DNA from: Candidatus Rifleibacteriota bacterium | GTDB taxonomy: Bacteria > Riflebacteria > Ozemobacteria > Ozemobacterales > Ozemobacteraceae | Reading direction: 5' to 3' | NCBI GenBank assembly: GCA_029564115.1 | Contig: JAKQQP010000615.1 | Coordinates: 1 to 6,907 of the forward strand | DNA: 6,907 nt | Notes under the pieces: model-generated | Seen by the model: the letters and a program-made list of their open reading frames with translations, nothing else | What the model was told of the DNA's origin: nothing | Database searches by the model: none | Shown: positions 1 to 5,493 of the stretch, in pieces | Numbering within the stretch: position 1 is the first letter of the stretch | How the letters are laid out: each line of letters begins with the position of its first letter | Program-made: the position numbers and the translations under genes

Positions 1-649
1 TTTCGATAACCTTGGCCGCTTCGGCGACCTTGATCGACGAGGCCTTATGCACTCCGGCTTCGAGAATGCTGTCATAAACGGCCGCCACCAGGTCGAGGGT
101 CTCGGCATCGCAGCCGGAAACGATCTTGGTGATCGTCTGCAACCGGTGAACGTGATCACCGGGGTTGATACGCTCGGGGCTGTAGCCGACCCTGAAATCG
201 CGCAGATACTGCATGCCCGAATGTTTTTCGAGCAGCGGCACGCATTCATCTTCGGTCACTCCCGGGTAAACGGTCGATTCATAAACGACGACCGCCCCCT
301 TCGGCATATACTTGCCCACCGTGGTCGAACTCATCACCAGTGGCGTCAGATCCGGCCGTTTATTGCGGTCGACCGGCGTCGGCACTGCCACCACGATGAA
401 TTTACATTCCCCCAGCTTCGCCGGATCAGTCGTAAACTCAAAATTACACCCCTTCAAACCGCCCTCCGGCACTTCCCCCGTCGGGTCGATCCCGCTCTTC
501 ATCAGATCGACTTTAGCCTGGTTGTTATCAAAACCGACGACATCATATTTATGGGAAAAAGCATGCGCCAGCGGCAGGCCGACGTAACCGAGGCCGACCA
601 CTGCGATCTTTGTTTTGCGACTTTTCAATTTGTCGAAAAGATGTTTCAT
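1..649 (-). CDS. wbpA: UDP-N-acetyl-D-glucosamine 6-dehydrogenase, N-terminal part
   Basis: This is a partial gene: the first 216 codons are visible and the rest runs off the left edge (family proteins are about 420-440 aa). The family oxidises C6 of a UDP-HexNAc to the uronic acid with two NAD+, in the cytoplasm, as the first step towards UDP-diacetamido-uronic acids. Visible in the translation: a Rossmann NAD-binding motif GLGYVGLP at residues 19-26, the acidic end of the second strand at D41, VAVPTPVD at 87-94, ESTVYPGVTE at 124-133, YSPERINPGD at 156-165, and EAAKVIE at 210-216. Lys213 in this last segment lies where the family's active-site lysine region falls. The YSPERINPGD and EAAKVIE wording fits the WbpA/TviB/WecC branch better than UDP-glucose dehydrogenase, but the choice between GlcNAc and ManNAc substrates is inferred from the neighbours. 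The start is ATG at 649, with GGAGGGG at 653-659 on the minus strand. It is divergent from the aminotransferase gene and visibly richer in GC than the other genes here. Confidence 0.93.
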   Translation of the reverse strand, partial: MKHLFDKLKSRKTKIAVVGLGYVGLPLAHAFSHKYDVVGFDNNQAKVDLMKSGIDPTGEVPEGGLKGCNFEFTTDPAKLGECKFIVVAVPTPVDRNKRPDLTPLVMSSTTVGKYMPKGAVVVYESTVYPGVTEDECVPLLEKHSGMQYLRDFRVGYSPERINPGDHVHRLQTITKIVSGCDAETLDLVAAVYDSILEAGVHKASSIKVAEAAKVIE

Positions 650-679
650 AGACCCCTCCGGAAAGTTTTTCAGGCAGCT

Positions 680-708
680 ATCTTACTGCATCGAATTTCA
701 CCAGACAA
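680..708 (-). promoter_or_regulatory. Sigma70-like promoter for the wbpA-type gene
   Basis: Read on the minus strand, the -35 box is TTGTCT (703-708), followed by a 17-bp spacer and the -10 box TAAGAT (680-685). Each box matches 4 of 6 consensus bases and the spacing is ideal. A start site near 673 would give a leader of about 24 nt carrying the GGAGGGG site. An A-tract, TAAAAAAC, lies directly upstream of the -35 box in the position of an UP element. This is predicted from sequence only. Confidence 0.55.
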
Positions 709-742
709 GTTTTTTAATGATTGTTTTTTCATAAAAAACTTG
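706..742. repeat. Inverted repeat joining two mirror-image divergent promoters
   Basis: The arms are CAAGTTTTTTA (706-716) and TAAAAAACTTG (732-742), a perfect 11-bp inverted repeat around a 15-nt AT-rich centre. Read outwards, each arm is TAAAAAAC followed by TTG, and that TTG begins the -35 box of a promoter facing outwards. The repeat could be a shared pair of UP-element and -35 modules, an operator for a dimeric regulator controlling both genes, or both. As an RNA hairpin it would be weak, with A:T pairs and a long loop, so I do not call it a terminator. Confidence 0.6.
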
Positions 743-768
743 CTCAGAACATCTTCCAGTAATAGAAT
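740..768 (+). promoter_or_regulatory. Sigma70-like promoter for the aminotransferase gene
   Basis: The -35 box is TTGCTC (740-745), followed by a 17-bp spacer and the -10 box TAGAAT (763-768). The -10 box matches 5 of 6 consensus bases. The -35 box matches only its TTG, but the TAAAAAAC tract just upstream could compensate as an UP element. A start near 775 would leave a leader of about 32 nt before the ATG at 807. This is predicted from sequence only. Confidence 0.55.
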
Positions 769-806
769 CAGCAGCGCTTGTCGAATCTTTTTGCCAGGAG
801 AAAAAA

Positions 807-1919
807 ATGAAAGTTCCGATGTTGGATCTCAAGCCGCAGTATGCCCAGTTAAAACACCTGCTTTTGCCCGAAATCATGGATGTCATAGAAAATCAGACAT
901 TCATTCTCGGCCCGAAAGTCAGTAAACTTGAAAAAGAACTGTCAGATTACATTGGCACCAGATTCACTATCGGCTGTTCATCAGGAACCGATGCCCTCTT
1001 GATGGCATTGATGGCGCTCGATATTGGCCAGGGCGACGAAGTGATCACCACTCCATATACTTTTTTCGCCACCGCCGGCTCGATTGCCCGTGTCGGGGCG
1101 CGTGCCGTTTTTGTCGATATCGAACCAGATACTTTCCTGATGAATATCGAGCAGGTCGAAAAGAAGATCAGCCTTAAAACCAAAGCGATCATGCCGGTTC
1201 ATCTCTTTGGTCAGTGCGTCGACATGGAACCACTTCTGGCTCTGGCAAAAAAATACAATCTCAAGGTCATCGAAGACGCTGCTCAGGCAATCGGCTCCGG
1301 TTATAAAGGTAAAAATGCCGGCACCATGGGCGATATAGGTTGTTTCAGCTTTTTCCCAAGTAAAAATCTTGGTTGTTTCGGTGATGGCGGCCTGGTTTCA
1401 ACCAATTCTGAAACTCTCAATGAAAGATTGAAAGGCTTGCGCGTTCATGGCGGTCAGATCCAGTATCATCACAACGAGGTCGGCTTGAATGCCAGACTTG
1501 ACGCTCTTCAGGCAGCGGTTGTTTCTGTGAAACTGCCATATCTTAAATCCTGGACCGAAGGCCGCCGCCGGCATGCCGCTATCTATAACGAACTGTTCGC
1601 CGGGAATCCGAATGTGGTTACGCCCGTAGAAAAATCTGATCGATACCACATTTATAACCAGTATGTCATTCGTGTAAAGAACCGCGATGCTCTGAAAGCT
1701 TATCTGACCGAAAAGGAAATCGGCTGCGCCGTTTATTATCCTCTTTCGTTGCACCAGCAGAAGTGTTTTGCCAATCTCGGTTATACCGAAGGCAGTTTCC
1801 CTGAATCTGAAAAAGCCGCGAAAGAAACTCTGGCTTTGCCGGTTTATCCCGAAATGAGCGAAGAACAGCTTAAATTTGTTGCTGCTGCTGTCAATGAATT
1901 CACCTGCAAAAAAGGCTGA
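807..1919 (+). CDS. wbpE: UDP-2-acetamido-3-keto-uronate C3 aminotransferase (DegT/DnrJ/EryC1/StrS family)
   Basis: This 370-aa PLP enzyme has the usual family length. It transfers an amino group, normally from glutamate, to the 3-keto group of UDP-2-acetamido-3-keto-glucuronic acid made by the WbpB-type dehydrogenase. Visible motifs: the N-terminal signature VPMLDLKPQY at 3-12; a phosphate-binding loop GCSSGTDAL at 56-64; TTPYTFFATA at 81-90; VIEDAAQAIGS at 154-164, with Asp157 expected to pair with the PLP ring nitrogen; SFFPSKNLGCFGDGG at 181-195, with Lys186 the expected Schiff-base lysine; and LNARLDALQAAV at 227-238. The start is ATG at 807, with AGGAG at 796-800. It is transcribed alone from a divergent promoter and ends 12 bp before a strong terminator. 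The whole protein resembles WbpE/WlbC. Other DegT sugar aminotransferases have the same motifs, so the exact substrate rests on the wbpA, wbpB and wbpD neighbours. Confidence 0.92.
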   Translation: MKVPMLDLKPQYAQLKHLLLPEIMDVIENQTFILGPKVSKLEKELSDYIGTRFTIGCSSGTDALLMALMALDIGQGDEVITTPYTFFATAGSIARVGARAVFVDIEPDTFLMNIEQVEKKISLKTKAIMPVHLFGQCVDMEPLLALAKKYNLKVIEDAAQAIGSGYKGKNAGTMGDIGCFSFFPSKNLGCFGDGGLVSTNSETLNERLKGLRVHGGQIQYHHNEVGLNARLDALQAAVVSVKLPYLKSWTEGRRRHAAIYNELFAGNPNVVTPVEKSDRYHIYNQYVIRVKNRDALKAYLTEKEIGCAVYYPLSLHQQKCFANLGYTEGSFPESEKAAKETLALPVYPEMSEEQLKFVAAAVNEFTCKKG

Positions 1920-1931
1920 ATGCTGTCGTTG

Positions 1932-1979
1932 AACGATAATAAAAAACCACGGGTTATCCCGTGGTTTTTTATTATCGTT
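1932..1979. terminator. Bidirectional intrinsic terminator between convergent genes
   Basis: A perfect inverted repeat has 22-bp arms at 1932-1953 and 1958-1979 and a 4-nt loop, TTAT. The core is CCACGGG/CCCGTGG, flanked by A6 on one side and T6 on the other, so both strands give a GC hairpin followed by a U tract. It lies 12 bp after the stop of the plus-strand aminotransferase gene. Its right end overlaps the TAA stop (1978-1980) of the minus-strand DUF1667-type gene, so it can end both transcripts. Confidence 0.92.
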
Positions 1980-2304
1980 AGAAATCGATGCAGGTCAGTC
2001 TAACTCTGTGTTCATTGCAGAACTGCTGGTGCAGTTTGTTGCGCTGTTGCGGTGATGATGCTCTTTTAAGATTTTCACAGAATCTGGTTATCGTTTCCAT
2101 CGGCACGGCGGTCAGAGTTCGATAAGAATACAGTCTGCCATCATTGCCTCTTACGGTGGCGAAGTAATGTCGCAGAGGTTCTGAAACTTCCTGTCGCAGA
2201 AATTCTTCACCTTTTGGGCAAAGGCGCTGGCCAGGCGCACCCTCTATTTGTGGGCGCAGATCGCAGCTGCGCGGGCATGCGAGGCAGATTCTGCTCGATT
2301 TCAT
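1978..2304 (-). CDS. DUF1667-type four-cysteine protein, third gene of the redox cluster
   Basis: This is a 108-aa protein with an N-terminal iron-sulfur or metal-site pattern: C7, C10 and C14 (ICLACPRSC) and C29 in CPKGEEFLRQE at 29-39. This layout matches the DUF1667 family, which regularly follows a GlpA-like dehydrogenase and an FAD oxidoreductase and is thought to be a small redox subunit. I chose the ATG at 2304 over an in-frame ATG at 2409. It overlaps the TGA of the gene before it (ATGA), has GGAGAG at 2312-2317, and puts the cysteine motif at the N terminus. The 35 residues added by the longer start are antisense-like and unconserved. The middle (ATVRGNDGRLYSYRTLTAVPMETI, given here as residues 49-72) still fits the family. 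The C-terminal 35 residues, with extra cysteines at 76, 96 and 105, do not resemble the usual hydrophobic ending as I recall it. A look at the other two frames there shows no better continuation. Confidence 0.8.
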   Translation of the reverse strand: MKSSRICLACPRSCDLRPQIEGAPGQRLCPKGEEFLRQEVSEPLRHYFATVRGNDGRLYSYRTLTAVPMETITRFCENLKRASSPQQRNKLHQQFCNEHRVRLTCIDF

Positions 2305-3275
2305 AATTTCAACTCTCCGCCAATATGTTTGCTGACTTTTTCGCTGCTGAGGCTGACATCGTCGACAATCGGAAAAATCCTGGCTGCATTTCCGCAGGCA
2401 TAGAGCCATGGCAGAGTTGAGCGGCCATTTTCATCGAGCTGTAGATGACCGTTGAAAGCGTTGGCTCCAGCATCCCGGGCGAGCTGAATTTCTGGCATCA
2501 GACCGACCGCAGACAACAGAAAATCGCAGGCGATGAAGCGGGTTTTGCTGAACAGCGGCTGCCTGTCTGTATCGACCCTGGCGACGGTGACTCCTTCGAC
2601 CCGGCTGTTGCCGTGAACTCTGACAATTGTCGAAGAGGTCAGCAGTTCGATTTCGAGGTCATCGATGCATGTTTGCACATTTCTTTTAACTCCACCCGGC
2701 TCATTTTTCAGTTCGATGACTGCCGCGACCTGCATGCCTTCGTAAACCAGCCGGCGTGCCATGATCAGGCCGATGTCGCCAGCACCCAGTATTACGCCGG
2801 TTCGGCCGGGCTGCATGGCGTGGCGGTTTATCAGCAACTGGGCTTCACCGGCCCCGAATATGCCGGCCGGTCGATTCGATGGAATACCAAGCGCCCCAAA
2901 GGGGATTTCGCGGCTGCCGGTTGCGATTATCAGGTTTTCGCAGCCGATTTTGAACTGACCACGCAGATCACTGCAGACCAGGTTTTTGTTTTCTTCAACC
3001 GCAACTACGGTGGTGCTGAAGAGAAATTCAATATTATTATTTTTTGCCGACTGCAGTTTGTTGAAGGCCGCTTCTGCGTATTCCGGGCCGGTGAGTTCAT
3101 CTTTGAAATACTGCAGGCCAAAACCGGTATGAATGCATTGCAGAAGAATTCCGCCCGGTCGACTGTCTCTTTCGATGAGAACGACGGTTGAATCAGGTGA
3201 ACTGCTGGCTAGCTGGGTGGCGGCGGCAATCCCGGCCGCACCCGCACCGATTATGGCGAATTGATATTTTTTCAT
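2301..3275 (-). CDS. FAD/NAD(P)-dependent oxidoreductase, second subunit of the dehydrogenase cluster
   Basis: This 324-aa protein has two nucleotide-binding domains. The FAD motif is GAGAAG at 10-15. The conserved stretch GGILLQCIHTGFGL is at 41-54. The FAD-domain ATG is at 118-120. A second Rossmann motif GAGDIG at 164-169 is for NAD(P). The C-terminal FAD-contacting segment LYACGNA is at 291-297, with Asn where many relatives have Asp. There is no CxxC or CxxxxC redox disulfide, so it is not a thioredoxin-reductase-type enzyme. The GG-x-LLQCIHxGFGL wording is typical of the oxidoreductase found between GlpA-like and DUF1667 genes, and it is related to the B subunits of hydrogen cyanide synthase and dye-linked amino-acid dehydrogenases. 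It probably moves electrons between the GlpA-like partner and NAD(P) or a carrier. It overlaps both neighbours by 4 bp (ATGA) and has no clear Shine-Dalgarno site of its own, so translation is probably coupled to the gene before it. Confidence 0.88.
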   Translation of the reverse strand: MKKYQFAIIGAGAAGIAAATQLASSSPDSTVVLIERDSRPGGILLQCIHTGFGLQYFKDELTGPEYAEAAFNKLQSAKNNNIEFLFSTTVVAVEENKNLVCSDLRGQFKIGCENLIIATGSREIPFGALGIPSNRPAGIFGAGEAQLLINRHAMQPGRTGVILGAGDIGLIMARRLVYEGMQVAAVIELKNEPGGVKRNVQTCIDDLEIELLTSSTIVRVHGNSRVEGVTVARVDTDRQPLFSKTRFIACDFLLSAVGLMPEIQLARDAGANAFNGHLQLDENGRSTLPWLYACGNAARIFPIVDDVSLSSEKVSKHIGGELKL

Positions 3276-4654
3276 TTCAGATTACCGGCGAACATTGGCG
3301 AATTTTTATTTTTCAGGCAGATTTCACCGGTTTCCTTCTTCAGTTCGCTCTGCAGGGTTTTTATCAGGGTTGGCCGGCAGAATGATCCTTGGCAGTCCCC
3401 CATTCCGGCTCTGGTCTGCCAGCGCAGACTTTCGATATTACTGGCGCCGCGCCCGATCGCTTCACGAATCTGCCGGGCAAATACCTGCTCGCAGCGACAG
3501 ACAATCTGGCCGGCCGGTTGATTAGTGGCGGCGTTTGCCGGTGACAGCCGTTTTTCGATCAGACCGGCATTCTCATTCACATCCAGGTATTTGCCGAGCA
3601 TTTTCAGCACTTTGTCAGCAATCGCAGGAGCGGCGGTCAACCCGGGCGATTTTATGCCGTCAAGGCGAATGATACCATGACTGTCGAGATGATTTTCGAG
3701 CTGAAAACCTTTGCCAACGCAGACACGCTCGCCAGTGAAGGTTCTGATGATGTCTTTGCGGTCCAGGGCTGGTATCAGTTTCTGGCATTCCTGCCAGAGA
3801 TTGCAGATTCTCTGCCAGTTGAACTGATCGTCTTCAAGTTTTCTGGCGTCGATTGAGTCGGGGCCAAGCATGAGGTTGCCATGCACCGTATTTTGCATCA
3901 GAACGCCCTTGGTTTCCGGGCCTGGCGGGCCGAAAAAGATGGCATCGGTAACTGGTTTCGCCGCTTTGTTCATCATGAAGTAGGCGCCGCTCAGCATCTT
4001 CTGTTCGCTGAGCGGCAGTCCGAATTTTTTACTGAGGCCGTTGCTTCCGGCCCCGGCAGCGATCACGACAATACCGCTTTTGACGCATCCGTTGCTGGTT
4101 TGAAGCTGCCATGTATTGCCGTGTTTTTCGACTCCGTTGATGTCGCAGTCGGTAATGAACTCGAGGCCGTTGGCAATAGCATTTTCGACAATAGCGCGAC
4201 AGGCTTCGTATGGTGAAATTTGGGCTGAATCAACAACTTCAAGGGCTCCGGCAATTTTGTCTGTGAGAAAAGGCCAGCGAATTCCCAGTTCGGCGGGGGC
4301 AAGAAGGTGAGGGGCCAGATTTGACCTGTGCAGTTGCTGCAGATGGCTGATTTTATCAAGGCTTTCAGTCGAGTCGGCAAGAATTACCGTTGCTTTGTTG
4401 ACCAGAGGAAAATCAAGTCGATCAGCCCAGTTTCTATACCATTTCAGGCCCTCACGGCACATCCGGTAGACGTCAGAATCAGGCTCTTCATGTATGCCAG
4501 AATGAAGAATGCCCGAATTCGCTCTGGTCGCACCATTGGCGACGTCTGAGCCCTTTTCGAGCAGGGCGACGCGAAGACCGGTGCGTGCCAGCCGCCAGGC
4601 TACCGCTCCACCAGTGATTCCCGCTCCAATAACCACCACATCGTAGTCTGTCAT
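3272..4654 (-). CDS. GlpA-like FAD-dependent dehydrogenase with C-terminal BFD [2Fe-2S] domain
   Basis: This 460-aa protein has a DAO-type FAD domain: the dinucleotide motif GAGITGG at 10-16, an acidic FAD-ribose contact at E33, and ANGATRANSGILHSGIH at 39-55, the conserved flavin loop of glycerol-3-phosphate dehydrogenases. VIAAGAGSN at 197-205 is the second FAD contact. A BFD-like domain follows at about 383-435 with all four expected cysteines: C386 and C388 (CRC), then C421 and C426. Homologues are annotated as anaerobic glycerol-3-phosphate dehydrogenase (GlpA), L-2-hydroxyglutarate oxidase or generic NAD(P)/FAD oxidoreductase. G3P is plausible but not shown: no glycerol kinase or facilitator gene is in the window. 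It is the first gene of an ATGA-coupled trio and lies 35 bp after wbpD with no terminator between. The ATG at 4654 sits naturally just before the FAD motif, yet no good Shine-Dalgarno site precedes it. Confidence 0.87.
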   Translation of the reverse strand: MTDYDVVVIGAGITGGAVAWRLARTGLRVALLEKGSDVANGATRANSGILHSGIHEEPDSDVYRMCREGLKWYRNWADRLDFPLVNKATVILADSTESLDKISHLQQLHRSNLAPHLLAPAELGIRWPFLTDKIAGALEVVDSAQISPYEACRAIVENAIANGLEFITDCDINGVEKHGNTWQLQTSNGCVKSGIVVIAAGAGSNGLSKKFGLPLSEQKMLSGAYFMMNKAAKPVTDAIFFGPPGPETKGVLMQNTVHGNLMLGPDSIDARKLEDDQFNWQRICNLWQECQKLIPALDRKDIIRTFTGERVCVGKGFQLENHLDSHGIIRLDGIKSPGLTAAPAIADKVLKMLGKYLDVNENAGLIEKRLSPANAATNQPAGQIVCRCEQVFARQIREAIGRGASNIESLRWQTRAGMGDCQGSFCRPTLIKTLQSELKKETGEICLKNKNSPMFAGNLK

Positions 4655-4689
4655 AATGTTACAGGCAGTTTTGCGTGAATTAATTCAAC

Positions 4690-5277
4690 TTACTTTTCGC
4701 CAAACACTCCGTTTTTCACCTGGTAGTCAGCGCCGCAATCTTTGCATTTAAAGCTGCTTCCTTCTTCAAGCTTTTCGCCATTGACGAGTTTGACGCCGCA
4801 CTGGCACATCCAGCCCTTTATTCGACCCGGGTTACCGACGACCATGGCGAAGTCTGGAATGTCTTTGGTAACGACTGAACCGGCGCCGATAAAGGCATAT
4901 CTGCCGAGTGTGTGACCACAGACGATGGTTGCGTTGGCACCCACGGTCGCGCCTCTTTTAAGCAGTGTTTTTTTGTATTCATGTTTGCGACTGACGTGAC
5001 TGCGCGGATTGACGACATTAGTGAAGACCATCGATGGCCCGCAGAAAACGTCGTCTTCGATTTCGACCCCGTCATAAATCGAGACATTGTTTTGCACTTT
5101 AACATTGTTGCCGATTTTGACCTTCGGCCCAACAACGCAGTTCTGGCCAAAGCTGCAATCTTTACCGATGGCGGTATTGCCCAGAATATGGCAGAAATGC
5201 CATATCTTGGTGTTGTCGCCGATTGTAACGCCATCGTCAACATAAGAAGACTCATGCACGAAGTATTTTTTGTCCAT
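4690..5277 (-). CDS. wbpD: UDP-2-acetamido-3-amino-uronate N-acetyltransferase with cysteine-rich tail
   Basis: This 195-aa acyltransferase has a left-handed beta-helix fold. Hexapeptide repeats run from about residue 13 to 150 (for example DGVTIGDNTKIWHF at 15-28, IGKDCSFGQNCVVG at 37-50 and VKIGNNVKVQNNVSI at 53-67). The family acetylates the 3-amino group of UDP-2-acetamido-3-amino-uronic acid with acetyl-CoA. The PSMVFTNVVNPRS stretch at 81-93 is the signature loop of the WbpD/WlbB group; Asn87 in FTN lies where I recall a catalytic Asn in studied members. IGAGSVVTKDIPDFAMVVGNP (130-150) closes the helix. After it come C158, C160, C178 and C181, probably a small zinc ribbon, as in a subset of homologues. 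The start is ATG at 5277, with AAGGAG at 5286-5291. It is divergent from wbpB and lies directly upstream of the redox trio. Confidence 0.93.
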   Translation of the reverse strand: MDKKYFVHESSYVDDGVTIGDNTKIWHFCHILGNTAIGKDCSFGQNCVVGPKVKIGNNVKVQNNVSIYDGVEIEDDVFCGPSMVFTNVVNPRSHVSRKHEYKKTLLKRGATVGANATIVCGHTLGRYAFIGAGSVVTKDIPDFAMVVGNPGRIKGWMCQCGVKLVNGEKLEEGSSFKCKDCGADYQVKNGVFGEK

Positions 5278-5493
5278 TAATTTTTCTCCTTCGCTAGTTA
5301 CCTTGTTTATTCAGAGAACAAAATCAATTGCGATATTCCCGGAACGGCTTTTTGTTAAACGAGATATTTTTGGTAGAAACTCATTTGCTGGAACTAATTC
5401 TTTCGTAAACATGAAATAATTGCAAATTAAAATTTCTGAGCGTATACTTTTCATTCATAGAATTTTATTCCTGTATTTCTGGAGGGGCGTTTG
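5278..5493. other. Divergent intergenic region between wbpD and wbpB
   Basis: This AT-rich stretch of 216 bp holds the ribosome binding sites of both flanking genes and a good plus-strand promoter, listed separately. For wbpD on the minus strand, the best pair I find is TTAACA (5353-5358), a 17-bp spacer and TATCGC (5330-5335). The -35 box is good but the -10 box is poor, so I do not list it as a promoter. I see no tRNA, small ORF with a ribosome site, strong hairpin or direct repeat here. Confidence 0.5.
5420..5448 (+). promoter_or_regulatory. Sigma70-like promoter for wbpB
   Basis: The -35 box is TTGCAA (5420-5425), followed by a 17-bp spacer and the -10 box TATACT (5443-5448). The -10 box matches 5 of 6 consensus bases and the -35 box 4 of 6. 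The DNA upstream of the -35 box is AT-rich. A start near 5455 would give a leader of about 39 nt ending in GGAGGGG (5481-5487) before the ATG at 5494. The flippase gene downstream has no visible terminator before it and is probably read from here too. Confidence 0.62.

Noticed and set aside
706..742. Inverted repeat read as a terminator for wbpA or wbpE
   Set aside because: It lies upstream of both genes, and the stem is mostly A:T with a 15-nt loop. A promoter or operator role fits better.
47..925. Long plus-strand open frame opposite wbpA, running through the divergent promoter region
   Set aside because: It is antisense to a gene with clear family motifs, crosses both promoters and the aminotransferase start, and its protein shows no recognisable domain.
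2305..2409. Longer start for the DUF1667-type gene (ATG at 2409)
   Set aside because: The added residues are antisense-like and unconserved. The ATG at 2304 has the ATGA overlap and a ribosome site.
2445..3191. Plus-strand open frame of 248 codons
   Set aside because: It is wholly antisense to the FAD oxidoreductase, which has two dinucleotide-binding motifs. It has no plausible ribosome site or domain.
4818..5280. Open frames in other frames and strands over wbpD
   Set aside because: They overlap a clear hexapeptide-repeat acetyltransferase and lack motifs of their own.
5491..5493. TTG start for wbpB, one codon before the ATG
   Set aside because: It is only 3 nt from the GGAGGGG site. The ATG at 5494 has proper 6-nt spacing.
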